Under the pieces are notes generated by a model. It was given only the letters and a program-made list of their open reading frames with translations. It was not told the origin of the DNA and ran no database searches. From positions 1,550,001 to 1,614,000 of the forward strand of contig JACKQL020000003.1 in NCBI GenBank assembly GCA_018296165.2: a stretch of 64,000 bases of DNA. The letters run 5' to 3'. How positions within the stretch are numbered: the stretch's first letter is position 1; each line of letters opens with the position of its first letter. The DNA is from Termitomyces sp. T153. Taxonomy: Eukaryota; Basidiomycota; Agaricomycetes; Agaricales; Lyophyllaceae. Made by a program: the position numbers and the translations under genes. Shown piece after piece: positions 32,976 to 44,328 of the stretch.

Positions 32976-33063
32976 TAGCAGCAACTTGTTTCGATCAAGT
33001 GACCTCGGGGTCAACCAACTTGAATGTATGGGCCCCGCGCGCTTCCAGCTGCGCCATACTGCT
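32976..33063 (-). tRNA. Initiator tRNA-Met (CAT) with a 15-nt intron
   Basis: The minus strand folds as a tRNA: acceptor AGCAGTA/TGCTGCT with discriminator A, D arm GCGC-AGCTGGAA-GCGC, anticodon stem CGGGG/CCCCG with loop CCCATAA, variable AGGTC, T stem ACTTG/CAAGT with loop ATCGAAA. A1:T72, A54 and A60 in the T loop and three G:C pairs in the anticodon stem are initiator features. The 15-nt intron (plus 33,012-33,026) lies after A37, the canonical nuclear position. Position 33 is C rather than T. The mature length is 73 nt before CCA addition. It delivers the first Met in translation and is the likely primer source for the copia elements nearby. Confidence 0.92.
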
Positions 33064-33779
33064 TCATTACCAAAGCTAAGTCAATCTACCAAGTACTTCA
33101 AGTGAATTCGTCCGGGAAAAAGATGCAATTGCCATTTTACAAAAACCATTTTGCCCACTCTTGGTTCACTCAATCATAGTGCAATTTTGTAGATAGCTGA
33201 ACCAAATGAGGGTGCAAGAATGCCATTGTACATAGATGCTTGTTGCAGCACCGAAATTAATGCAAGTTGTGACTTCCAGCACTAGAGTCTTCTCTTTCTT
33301 ACCATTGGGTCACATCGAGATCCTGATGTACTCTTACTCTAGACACACATAATATATAAGTTCAGCCAGGGCTTCAAATGCTTCAAGAAACACATTTCAA
33401 TAAGTATGTGTAAGTACTAGTCATGGTGCCTTTCCTGGGCAGTACTTATTATCAAAGGCAGGGATGTTGAAGGGGTGGGAGAACATAAAAAAACACATGG
33501 GAGGGGCACAGAAACTGTTTCAGGTCCACATAGATGCACACAATGCACCAAACATGAAATGACGTGAGCAGTAGTATTGGCAATGGTCAAGAAAAATCTA
33601 TGGAATGTCATGGAACTAAATTACAATGTATGTATGTGCTAGAATCCAAAGGGGGGTGTCACATGCAGACACTCCGACCACTTCAACACTCCCACCTGTC
33701 CAACATGACACAAGAAGAAATACTCTCACTGAACAACACACAAAACTCCCACCATATCCAAATTATTCCTCAAAGTATA

Positions 33780-35930
33780 CAAGGGGCTCATTCCTGAGCA
33801 GAGAATGCCACATACCATTCATTGTTGGAGGTTGGGTCAACATAATCAGGATCAGGTTCAAATACATCAGTGTAGGCAGAGCTGGCACAAATTGGAACAG
33901 AATCAATGTTGGCATCAGCAATATGAGCATTGGAGAGTGGAAAGATGAAGGGGAGGACATGTAAGGAAACATTGGCCATGGATAACTCAAGTCAAGCCTG
34001 CTACTTATGACCTAACCCATCAAGCCAGAGCAAGGCAATGGGCAAGCTGGCTGGATGGCACAGCAGGCAAGGGACAGGTGTCCAATGAGAGGCAAAGGCA
34101 GAGGGAAAAGTGGGAGACAAAGGGCTGCACTGGCCAGGCTTACAGTGCCACTAATGAATAGACCCAGAAGCAATGCTATTGTCAGGACTGGGGATATTCT
34201 ATCCCCTGGTCCTTCTTATATACTAGTATGATGACTACTACCAAATGACTAAGAAGGGGCTGCTGACTACAAGCTATTGACTAAGTGGGCTAGTCTGTAA
34301 TAGGAGTAAGGTAAGCAACAATAATCAGCTGAGTGATGCCAAGACATAGTATATAACTAAGTATGACACATAGAGTGGGTTCTGGAGGCTGGAGACCAGC
34401 TGACCTGTCAGGTGGTGGTGCCAAGACAGAAAGGGAGTAAGAGAGGGCTGGGCAGCCCCAGGGGTGGCTAGATAGAGTGCTGAGCCACAGAGGCTAGGCC
34501 TAGTCAGGGTGGAATCAGTACAGAGGTCAGTGTGCTTCCCCTGAGGAATGGGGTTACTTCCTCAATTAGCTGCCCATAAATGGACAGGATGCCTGTCAGA
34601 GATCAGTCCCTTTACAGGATGAGCCCAAGTGGCAATTCTTCATAACATGGTTCTTGATACTGCAAGGCATGTTATAGATACAGGCATGAGTACAATGACC
34701 TTTCCTGCTGCAGCAATGACAATTATCAGACTTGGGGTTGCAACAGCAATGGCCCTTGTCATCCATCAATGGGTTGTCAGATCTAGCAGAACTCTAGCTT
34801 TGAGCATCAAGAGCATCCTCTGACTTGATAGTGATAGAGTCAGTGGCAGCAGAGATGGCAAGCATCTCCTTGATCTTAGTGATTTGCAAGGCTCAGCTTG
34901 TGAGCCCTGAGCCAGGTGAGCCAAGCCTTATTGAAGCTGGGCTGAGCTGGGCTCTGTTATTGGGTTTCCAAAGGCCTAAGGCTCAGCTTCACTACTTCCA
35001 GGCCTTGTAAAAGCCTTTAGACCCAGGGCTTTTGTGCTGAATGTTTCTAGCTCATTAATCTCTGTAAAATAGCATTAGTGTGAAAATTCCAGCACTGACC
35101 CCTTACCTGAGTTAGAAATCAGGAGTTCTGACCAGACTAAATATCATGTGACATTGCTTGCAAGGCATTGAGGTGCAACAAACTTTTCAAAAACTTTCAA
35201 CATACCTCTGGATAATGTATTTATATGTTGCAAATATGATTGTTATGTTTTTTTACTCTTATAATGTTGATTTTGAGAATATTTAGCATCATCCCATTAT
35301 CTTGTAAGCCTGGGCTTGGACCCAAGCTGAGCAAGGCCAGCTCTCAATGAGGGCTCAGGGCTCAGCTCAAAGCTTTGGAAAGCCCTGGTGCTCATGGGCC
35401 TAGCCCAAGCCCAGGCTTTTGAGCTTAGTCAGGCCTTGCAAATCACTGCTTGATCTTGACAAAATTAGATTTGGGGGTCTGAGTGAGGATGCTGAGGCAA
35501 ACAGTATGGAAGGAATCATTGAGGTGCATAAGGAAGACATTCTTGAACTTGGTATTATTAATCTGACCACCAAATGCAGCAAGCTTCTGCTTGACAGACT
35601 GAAGAGCCTAATGTAGAATGAGATCAACCAATTGGGCTCATGCCAGACTTTGCATAATCCTGCATAAGCAATCATCCAGTTACCAATAGTCAACTTCTTG
35701 AAATAAGCCTGGAGAGCAAGCAGCCCAGGCAGCAGTACTAGTCTCATGATCCTTGACAAAATATTGATACTCATCTGAGACCCTTCTATAAGTGTACTCT
35801 TGCAGCATCTGATCTGATTTAACCTATCACAATCCTTCTTCTCCTTCTGATTAAGTGTAGGGATCTTGCTAGTAACAATCCCAGTCATGCCAATGGTGTG
35901 GAGATCACCCATCATCTTCTTGGTCCATAA
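33780..35930 (-). pseudogene. Copia gag fragments with CCHC zinc knuckle
   Basis: The minus-strand frame 35,915-35,457 is copia Gag-like (MMGDLHTIGMTGIVTS, SINILSRIMRLVLL) though shifted in places. A perfect C-x2-C-x4-H-x4-C knuckle (CHCCSRKGHCTHAC) is encoded at 34,721-34,680. The end at 33,990-33,790 has SSAYTDVFEPDPDYVDP and NNEWYVAFSAQE, typical of the Gag-protease junction. A MITE (34,878-35,448) splits it; removal restores NFVKIKEMLAISAATDS. A further insertion between about 34,000 and 34,600 is likely: tgtcaggactgggg at 34,180 looks like the start of a gypsy LTR. Confidence 0.65.
34878..35448. mobile_element. hAT-like MITE with terminal inverted repeats
   Basis: 571 bp, bounded by perfect 15-bp inverted repeats (agtgatttgcaaggc at 34,878 and its complement ending at 35,447, plus one extra g). 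The 9-bp direct repeat cttgatctt flanks it (34,869-34,877 and 35,449-35,457); hAT elements make 8-bp duplications, so 8 of these 9 bases probably are the duplication. Subterminal regions are rich in gctc/gagc/ggct motifs in inverted order; the core (35,040-35,290) is A+T-rich and non-coding. Excision with one repeat rejoins the copia gag frame. Confidence 0.85.
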
Positions 35931-36212
35931 TTAACCAATTAGAATCATCAAGTTCTCAGGGACATTGTGATGCAACATGGTTGAGAACAAATGAGAAAGT
36001 TTATCAGACATGCTAGTTGAGGTAATGTGTGAGAGAAGAATGAGAAGCAGTGATGGTTTGATTAAGTTTGGGGCCAGGGCCCATAACCTGTTAAAGGTAT
36101 GGATAGTAAAGGGGGGGAGAACACAAGCAACCTTTTCAGGTCCACAGAGACACACACAATGTGCTGAACACAAGATGACACAAGCAGTGGTATTGGCAAT
36201 GGTCAAGAAAAT

Positions 36213-36287
36213 ACATGGAATGTCATAGACCTAAATCACATGGAATGTCATAGACCTAGATCACATGGAATGTCATAGAACTAAATT
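36213..36287. repeat. Three tandem 25-bp units in a copia LTR-like repeat
   Basis: Units start at 36,213, 36,238 and 36,263, each beginning acatggaatgtcatag; the related repeat near 33,600 has a single copy, so the array expanded after the two repeats diverged or in one lineage. Confidence 0.95.
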
Positions 36288-36346
36288 ACAATGTATGTAT
36301 GTGTTAGAATCTAAAGGGGGGTGCCACACCCTGACCACTTCCACAC

Positions 36347-37329
36347 TTATTGGGATATACTGTTAATTTGATATATTACAGTCTTGTACTTACATCCCAG
36401 GAACAGCAAGCACCATTCTTGACTCTTATATATTTCAAAACCATATAACAAAGAAGTAAAAATATCAGACAGGTCATTGAAATAATATATATCAGTCTAT
36501 GTACCATATAGTGTGATATAGTGTGATAAGGAGGTCAGTAGGATGCTCCATTATATACCTCCCTTTGAGACTATTAACAGTATCACAGAAGGTGGTGGAT
36601 AGCAGTACAAAGGGATGATTAAGTATCCCCTCTATAAGGCAGCACTCAGGACATACAAAGTACTCCTCTATGTTAGTAATCTGTGATGCAGGGCCAGGTT
36701 GGTCCTGCAAGTTATTGATCTCAATTTGACTGATGTGCACAGTGTTGAACCATGCATTGTCAGCCACATTTCAATTCAGGGGCAGGTCTCTCCTGTCTGG
36801 GTACATTCACAGTATATAAACAACAACAAGTGGTTCATCAAGCCTTTTCATTCATCCAGGTTGCTGAGGCTTTGTAAGCATGCACCATTTCATCTCATTC
36901 CTCTGTTACAGCATTGACCATACCAGCTGAGCCTCTAGTTGCACTATCACCCAGCAGAGGAGTGGTGATATGTTGGTCACAGCACTGGATGAGGTGATCG
37001 TGGGGGCAACTAGAGTACTTGCCTCAGGGACATGTGCAGGCAAAGGCATCATTGCCTTGCCAGAGTTTGGATGGGCTGGATAGGCTTCTAGTAGTTGATG
37101 ATGATGCAGCAGGTGCAATTACCACTGCATGCATGGTGGATGGCCCAGCTATAGGCTCCACTGTAGAAGCTCACAAAGCATTCACTACCTCAGGTGGTTG
37201 CTTTGCAAGGTAGTCAAACTGGCCTGACTCCCCATAGTAGAGCCATTTGCTAGCTCAGAGAAGGCCCTCAGCCCTTTAAGAGTTGGAGGAGAACATGGAA
37301 GCATTCTTGATTGTTGTCAGTGAGTTTGT
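36347..37329. other. CpG-poor sequence without a recognised gene
   Basis: A+T-rich, with broken frames on both strands. No motif recognised; likely decayed element DNA. Confidence 0.4.
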
Positions 37330-38019
37330 ACTACCCAGTATACCCATTGAACACTGGCAGCTCCCCATTGACAATCATTGTTAATGTGCATGAAGAGGTT
37401 GGCATGCAAGTCACTCCCTGGACAGTGGAATCCAGATAGCAGGTATATGCATGGTCCATCCACAAGAGGAGAATGTGGTTGGCAAGGAGGTGCCAAAAGA
37501 CCTCCAGCTTACCAAGGTTTGTAACATGGACAGGCTGAACATACAGCCTGTGCAAAATGAATGTATATAGTGTGAAAGCCACCTAGGGGCCTCCATATCA
37601 TAGTTGTAGTCTGCAATTGTGTTGGTGTAACAATGGGGTTGCCACAACAAGACTGGCTGTGCATGCAACGCTGTGTAGCCTAGTGTGCAAATCAGGACAT
37701 ACCCAAAGACCAATCTACAGCCCACACAAAGTGAGGCATCCATAGCCATCCCAGCATACATTCTGAGAACCTGGATAGCCATGGTGCAGGATATACTGCA
37801 CACATGTATATCAAAGTGCTGCTCTGCAGGTGATTGAGTAATTTCTGCTCTGGGTATTGTTATGGCAGGAGCACTGTGAGCCAATGGCCATCTCCTTTTA
37901 GCAGAGTTGTTTCTAGCTTGGCTGGAGGCATATCCATGACCCATCACATAGTACAATCCCTGCATTCTGGAATGTAGATGAGGAGACCTGATGGAACTAC
38001 TGTACAATGGGAGTGGCAT
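37330..38019 (-). pseudogene. Unidentified decayed ORF
   Basis: Two overlapping minus-strand frames (38,019-37,411 and 37,582-37,331) appear to be one older coding sequence with a frameshift near 37,580. Visible stretches include GCRLVFGYVLICTLGYTALHAQPVLLWQ and, after the shift, FILHRLYVQPVHVTNLGKLEVFWHLL and SCTLTMIVNGELPVFNGYTG. The second part reads like a conserved globular domain. CpG is depleted and it lies among element debris, so it is probably element-derived. I do not recognise the family. Confidence 0.35.
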
Positions 38020-38567
38020 GAATATGCTCCCTTATGAAAATTTGGTGATCACTCTCATGAATCAATCTTCAGAGCAACCAAAGTTGCCCAAAATTCATTG
38101 GCATTCTGCAAGGAGATCACTGGTGCAACTTCTCATAATGTGGGGAGGAATAAGTCATCCCTGCAAGCTTGCTGGCTTAGGTAGTAACAGCCTTGCTGCC
38201 AGTAGAGACCAATAGAAATTAGGGTGCAACATGCCCCTAAAGTCATTGTGGTGCTCAAAGCACTCCTAAATGTATATAGTTTGCCAGCCATCTGGAAGGC
38301 AGTTGGGGACAATATCATTGAGATACTAGAAGTTCAACTTTCACTTCCCAGTGCAAGGGCTAACAGCTGCTCAGCATCAGCATTATGTTTCTTCTTGCAA
38401 CAATGTTACACATTGTCATTATCCAAATCACTCTCCTACTTGGGGTTGGTGTTGTTGTCTCCCAAAGTCAAACTTGGGGCAGAAAGCAACATGGAATTTA
38501 GGTATTCTGTGGGTATATTTGACAAGGCCTCAAGTAGTAATCTTTTGAAATGGATTTAGATATGTAA

Positions 38568-39060
38568 TCAATCTTGTTGATGACTACACCAGCAAACATT
38601 GGTCAATACTTCTTCCACATAAGGGAAAAGCACTTGCTCAGCTCAAAGATAATGACTAGAAGTATACAATCAGGACCTGGAGATAGCCAATCAGGGGGCA
38701 GCCAATCTCAATTGGGGTATGGACCCACCAAATCTTGCCAATATTGCTTCTGCTGAAGACTGAGAACATTTGCTCACCTCAATTGAAGACCCACAGTACA
38801 ATCCTTCAACATCTGAAATTAGCAATGAACATTGAACATGGGCTGAGACCAAACAGTTGGGCAATGTAGATGGTGGGCTGCAATTGTGATGAACTGAATT
38901 CCTTACATGAAATGGGTGTGTACAAGCTGGTTCCTCACTCAGTCAGCAGTTCTCATCAGGCAGAAGGTGAGAACTAGATGCTCTGTCTTCAAAATCAAAC
39001 AAGATAGACATGGGAACACAGTCAGATTCAAAGTCAGACTGGTATTTCGAGGATACAGTC
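38568..39060 (+). pseudogene. Copia pol scraps (integrase and RT start)
   Basis: VDDYTSKHWSILLPHKGKALAQLKD at about 38,577-38,655 matches the start of a copia integrase core. At about 38,893-39,060, broken frames give LNSLHEMGVYKLVPHS and VFKIKQDRHGNTVRFKVRLVFRGYSQ, the start of a copia RT. The roughly 240 bp between them is far too short for the rest of the integrase and the linker, so there is a large internal deletion. Confidence 0.7.
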
Positions 39061-39197
39061 AAAGTTCTCATAACCAATGGCCCCTCCATGGAAGCCACAG
39101 AGTATTGGTTATGAAGGGCTATTGGGTATGAGAGTGGTTGTTGTAGGGGCTCTGTCAAGGCTTGATTCTGATTGTCAATAGACTAATACATATTGAA

Positions 39198-40830
39198 TCA
39201 CAATTTACGAATTTTTGGTGAAATATTTATTGAGAGTGGTAGGCTGAAGGGACTGGAATTCCTCCAGATGTGTTTGGCACCCAAAGCTTGCAAGAATACC
39301 TTCCAATTAATGTGCATATGGCTGCTCCATAGTAGAGACATACTTGAGGATAGTTGAGACAGTGTTGGGTGCTTCTTGGCATGATAGTCTCTCATCAATC
39401 ACTTCACTGTCATCTATTGCATCACCAGCCTTCTCTTCCCTGTTCTCTTCTGCCTTGCACCTTTCAACTACTGCCAAGAAAATATCTGCCTCAATGTTGG
39501 CCTCCTTGGTTCCATCAGTGTGCATTTTGTCCTCATTGATGGGGTTGAGTAATTCATTGATCTCCATCCAATTCTTGTGCTGAAGGACTCCTCACTCCTC
39601 CAGATGGGATAAAGCCTTTAAAGCTCAGCATCTACTGTATTGATAGGATCTGTGTGCTGTGTGTGCTCAATATTGAGAAAGGATGACACAGGGAGAGATG
39701 TAGTAGAAGCAGGGCCATTTGATTGAAGAAGTTCATCAGGTAGAATACCAGTCTTCCAGCAGTTTTGAATAGTAGTTGTGTCAACCTCCTTCCATGCAGT
39801 GTGTGCCATCTGTAAGGCCTCAAGAATATCAAGATCATATATTTCTGCAGGAGGGACATTACAATCATAACAATCAACAGCACAATTGGACAAAGTGGGT
39901 GTCATAATGAGCTTTGAAACATTGAATGATGCTGGCATCAGCTGGCTGGACATGAGCTGTGAGATTAGGTTTGCAGTTTTCAACAATGATGTTTGTGAGA
40001 CCATCAGGAGGGATGTGGCACTGAAGTTGTCCTGCAACAAGAGAATATAGCACCCCACATGCCATAACTTAGCATCCCAATTACATAGCCATTTCTGATA
40101 CAGTTTTGTTGTTATCCAGGCCTTTGTGTTGCTCCTCCAGTAGAACCCAAGTTGAGCTCCACTCTTTTTTTGAAAAGCCTGTGGATGTTCTGCCTTTCCA
40201 ATGATCATTGGTGGCAACTTTTCAGTGCCTGTGGCATTTATTGTGAATGCAAAAGTCAGATGTTTCTTGTTTCCTTTGACACCAGACATTTTGTTTTTTG
40301 TCCTAAGGCTACAATCTGGTGGCATTCTGCATTTCAGACCATAAGTTCTTGTTCATTTGAAATCAATCAAATGCTTATGCCCAATACAACCCAGTCTCCT
40401 CCATGTTAAAGATATCCTTCAATCAAAGTCCTTGTTTGGTAATCAATTCCTGAACATGTTCATGCTTAGCTTCAACATCTTGAGGATCTGCAGAACCAGC
40501 CTCTCCATGACATTTGAAACTCCTAAGAACACATTGCTTTCTAAACTGGTCAAGCCACCCATTAGTGCAGCCTATCCTCTTGTCAGTTGGATCTCCAACA
40601 AGGTCAGCAAATAAATTTCACTTGGCTCTGAAAATATCTCCAAAAATGTTGATGCCATCACACATTGCTTTGTAAATCTATAGCTCTAGCATCTTGTTAA
40701 CCTTGGGATTCTCAGTCAGCTTTTCTCACTTGGCATCCCCTGTTTGTCCCCTTGCCAAAGCCTCTGCATAATGTTTTCAAAGCTCATTCTCCATTGTGAG
40801 CCAATCTGAAATTTATGGTTGTGTGATTTT
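39198..40830 (-). pseudogene. Pogo/Tigger-like DDE transposase (decayed)
   Basis: Read on the minus strand: an N-terminal region starting MENEL near 40,793, a CENP-B/Tc5-type HTH part (NGWLDQFRKQCVLRSFKCHGEA, about 40,570-40,500), the DDE_1 core beginning near the former D-E-T-G-L (about 40,400) and continuing in frames 40,325-39,618 (GVKGNKKHLTFAFTINATGTEKLPPMIIGKAEHP; LLLQDNFSA with the second Asp; LTAHVQPADASIIQCFKAHYDTHF; AAWKEVDTTTIQNCWKT-like), and a C-terminal tail (39,567-39,300) of the form ...NTVSTILKYVSTMEQPYAH. Stops and shifts show it is inactive. Inverted repeats were not located. Confidence 0.82.
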
Positions 40831-40835
40831 CAGCT

Positions 40836-41640
40836 CTACTCTGTGTTAACCCTCCTCTCATACATGCTCAAGGCTCCTCTTATCAAGCCTGGTACTGAGA
40901 TCGTGAACAGCCTCAACAGGCGATGCAATGCGTTCGAGAGCTTCTCAAGGCCTACATTGGTGTTGAGGGCAAGAGTGACCTGCTTCTTGAGACTCGCATC
41001 TGATAAACTTGCAAAGTCTTGATACAAGGAGAATTCGACACGCCTTCGTCAATCTTGATTGGATTTATAGGCGCTTTTCAAGTAAGTGCCATTTTCGTGG
41101 GCCAAAAGGGCTTTTTATTCCGAGCATCATGTGAGCTCACTTATCTCAACAACCTAACTTGCCCATGAGCAAATGAGCAGGCTGCTAATGATCCTTCCTA
41201 CTTCTCCAGTAGAATTAACTTGAAGGCCACCGGGAGCCTTGTTGAAGGATGCTAGGGAAAAAATCAATTCAACGTTATCTAGGGTCTGAAAATTAAATAC
41301 TCATTTTCGCAGAATAAGAACTTACTTACAACACTTGCCACTGAGGCCTGAGGGATAGAATTAAATTGATTCGATTAAGCCAGTCAGACCTGACCCGAGG
41401 ATATAGTCTTTACAATACTTGTCACTGAAGGACAGGACCAGGCTTCCGGCTTAATATCTCCCAGTTATCCGCTACCAGAATATTAAGGTCCTCCCAACAA
41501 AAGTCACAAGATAAATTATGTTATGAAGCGGAAGATAGATAGAAAACATCTCAGAATACCGTAAACCCTCCCAGAAAGAAGTCCGAAGATTACCAACGCC
41601 TCAAGCGTTGAGGAATTCAGAGTTGCCCAGCTACTTTCGG
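40836..41640. other. Block boundary and 3' flank of the exopolyphosphatase gene
   Basis: CpG becomes normal at about 40,898. A forward frame with stops (about 40,865-41,060: QQAMQCVRELLKAYIGVEGKSDLLLET, then CKVLIQGEFDTP) looks like the remnant of a host exon; I cannot name it. The rest (41,060-41,640) is non-coding and likely holds the 3' untranslated region of the next gene. Confidence 0.35.
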
Positions 41641-43069
41641 CTATGCCGCCTCCAAAATAGTCTTCATGACAGGTGCCGTGACCTTACGAGTGGCGTTGAC
41701 ATTCCCTTGATCATAAGTGCGCGATCGTGCACCATCGGGCAGCCTCCCACCCTTCTCCATATCGTACATCTTCTTCTTCTTCAGCTTAACCTTGAGCTCC
41801 TCACTCCTTTCTAGGCCCTTGAACAACTTCTTCGCAAGTGCCGGCACATCAAGAAGTATCTGTTCCTCTTTATCCTTCTTTCTCCCATCATAAACCACCC
41901 ATGCCATCTCGCGTTTGAATTTCTTCTTCCCTTTGCTCCCACCATGGAACGACGTCAACACCCCCAGTACCTGTAGCTCGCGTTCTTCCATCCACGCACC
42001 CACTGCATCCTGTAGTTTCCACTCCCGAAGACGTACCGGCACAGACGCGAGCCCGACACGGATAGATCCGGCACCTGGAACATCGAGCACATACTCTTTG
42101 TAGTCGCGCCTAAGGAGGTCTCGCGCAGAGAGATGATCAATGCTCCCTTTCAGATTTTTTAATCTGTGTGTAAGATCCTTGATGGCGGTCGTGTTGTACA
42201 GGTCCTCCGGTTGCGTGAAGGCGTCGGCACGCGGGGAGCTGATGGACGCGAGGGAGAGTTGGGACGCAAGAGTACTATGGGGCGCGAGGAAGGCCGCTGC
42301 TGTATGATCTATATCAAGAGCTTTGCCGCCAGGTTTGAGACCGTTAGTGTCGATAAGGATTCCGGTGAGGAGAAGGGTCGCGAGGGTGGCGGGGATCTCT
42401 GGAGGGAAAAGAGCGCTGACATGGGAGGTGCAGGAACCCGATGGAATGATGATACGTGGAGAGGCATTCAGATGATTGCCCTCGTCAGCGTGGTGGTCGA
42501 GGATGTCGGTCACAGTCGCCAAGGGGTTCTGAAAGGTGTAAGCCGAGGCAAGGGTGTTATGATCAACCAAAGCAAATGTGTGCGAGGGGAACGCTGCTGT
42601 GGGTGCAGTCAAGGAGAAGGGTGCGAGATCTGTCAGGAAAAGAAGCTGTTCTTTGGGCTGCGTGATTCCAGCAAGGGATAATGCATGCGTGTTTTCAGCG
42701 CGCAAATCGAGGTCATCGCGTTCCAGCTGTAGCAATGGAATACTAGGCTTGTTGTGCACCTCTGACAGGAGCCACGCATAGGCAATGGACGAGGCGACGG
42801 AGTCAAGATCTGTTTCGCGTGAGCCAGTACGAAAACAAAACACCAACCCACGACATACCTCCTGCCTCGTTACCCATTACGACCGTCCAATCACCACCTT
42901 TCGATGGAGTCGAGCGTATGTCTCGAAGGTACCTTTCCTTGGAAGCGGAGAGGAATTGAGCGAGAGTTGGGGCATCTGCCTGAGATACCGTCGTTGTCGC
43001 TTCGATTGGTTTTTCTTTGCCCAGGTACATATGCAGTATACGGGAAACTCGGTGAATAGGATTCCGCAT
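41641..43069 (-). CDS. PPX1: Cytosolic exopolyphosphatase, DHH family (Ppx1-like)
   Basis: Two minus-strand exons, 43069-42859 and 42809-41641, with a 49-nt intron (gtatgt...acag) give 459 aa. Splicing produces GNEAGDLDS at 66-74, the first metal-binding motif of the family; without it the frame starts in intron sequence. Further DHH motifs: TDL at 130-132, VDHN at 152-155, DHHADEG at 175-181 and GILIDTNGL at 220-228. The C-terminal part (about 290-459) is the DHHA2-type domain, ending with a Lys-rich stretch. The enzyme removes terminal phosphate from inorganic polyphosphate using divalent metal. The start at 43,069 is the 5'-most in-frame ATG; Met14 is an alternative. No signal peptide. Confidence 0.92.
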
Positions 43070-44328
43070 GCTCCTTCGAGTCCGCGAATAGAAAAAAGGG
43101 GAGAAGGAGCGAATGAACGCCGTCGTCGTTGTGGGGTGACTTTATAGCGGTAAAGGTCTTGAACTGTACATTATGACCCGAACGGGTCGAGAACAAGTTT
43201 CTCTCCCATAAAGTTGTATGCATTGCCTGCACAGGCCTTGCCAAAGAAGCAAATTACCCACGAGGCTGCGGATGAACTACGGCCCTTCTGATTTGAAATC
43301 GACTCGACTTCTGGATATCTACCATTCCTCCTGACAATGATCACGTCCGCGCCTCTTAAATATATAACAGGCGCACGCGTTTCTCTTCTGCCATGTACGG
43401 TCTACATTAAGCAGACCTCAGGCCTCAACGCTCAACTCGCTATGTATGGCCGCTGAGGGCAATCGGACTCGGCGTACTCGGTTCCGCCCCCTATAGTACG
43501 TGTCAATTCACATGACTGCTCAGAACGCGCAAAGGTCATCAGTGTGCAGTTTTCCTCCCTTTTCTTTCTTAAGTGTTGCATATTACATTCCTGTTACAGC
43601 CTTGTGTGGGCAGCAGATGAAGAGCTTCATTGACGACCAAAACAAGTGCACTGACAAATCATTTACCTTTTGGGTTAGTATCTAGACAATTGGGGAGCAA
43701 GCTCCTCACAAGCTCCCCAATGATAATATTCAACTTGTCAACATGTCTTGGTTAGAAAAACAGTGTTGTCGCTCACCCTTCTCGTAAAGGAGGCGGTTCT
43801 CTCGCCTGCCTCCATATCGGCAAAGTGGCCTTTAGTGAGTTCCTGGTCAAAGTCATCTGTCATCTGGTGAAAGCAATCATCAAGAAGCGTATTCAATAGT
43901 TCGCAGTTTTATCGACTGAGGTGATGGCCGGTTCCAAAAGCATAGTTAGGTCAAGACAGTCACATAGTACGGTCGGATTGAGGTTATCTACAGCTCAACC
44001 TATCTGTACGAGAAATGGATGGTTCTGAATCACAAGTAAACAAACCGTGTCATTATACCACGACCCCTGCATAAGTGAAGGCTATGCATGATTATTTCGA
44101 GCATCCAGATTCACCAGATATATTAGCTACTTCCGCCAGCCTCATGTACAAGCCCTGCATGAGTCTAGGGCAAAAACTACAACTGATAAAACTTTGGGTG
44201 GATCCAAGATTCCTTGTACGTTCCTTGATAGATAGGCCAATGGAAAAATAATGGTCCAAACTCTATGCAAAAGGATGACGGGGTACTGCCAAAGTATATC
44301 GTTCTGATCGTTAAACAATATCTCGTAG
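43070..44328. other. Intergenic between PPX1 and EMC2 genes
   Basis: It holds the PPX1 promoter (minus strand) and the EMC2 3' flank. A TATA-like tatataaca occurs at 43,359-43,367, about 290 bp from the PPX1 start and of doubtful relevance. No ORF with a domain and no tRNA seen. Confidence 0.5.

Larger units (their letters stand above)
33449..36346 (-). mobile_element. Copia-like remnant: two LTR-like repeats around a gag region
   Basis: On the minus strand, a 5' LTR-like repeat (36,346 to 36,089) ends tttaaca and is followed by ggttatgggccc (36,088-36,077), the same half-tRNA primer site as in the young copia. A gag region follows, and a diverged second repeat lies at 33,705 to 33,449. Pol is missing apart from fragments near 33,780-33,990. 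It is therefore a gag-only or deleted derivative of about 2.9 kb, including an inserted MITE. Left and right repeat ends are approximate (about 10 bp) and no target duplication was established. Confidence 0.65.

Noticed and set aside
33640..33665. Purine tract ccaaaggggggtg read as the end of a plus-strand LTR element
   Set aside because: The minus-strand reading gives LTR, primer-binding site and gag in order, so the tract is internal to a minus-strand LTR-like repeat.
36213..36287. Short tandem repeats considered as a CRISPR-like array
   Set aside because: Units are contiguous without spacers, and the organism is a eukaryote; it is a simple tandem duplication.
42166..42681. 171-aa plus-strand ORF
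   Set aside because: Shadow of the exopolyphosphatase coding strand.
42810..42846. Unspliced start of the exopolyphosphatase frame (MVFCFRTGSRET)
   Set aside because: This is intron sequence; splicing at 42,858/42,809 gives the conserved GNEAGDLDS motif.
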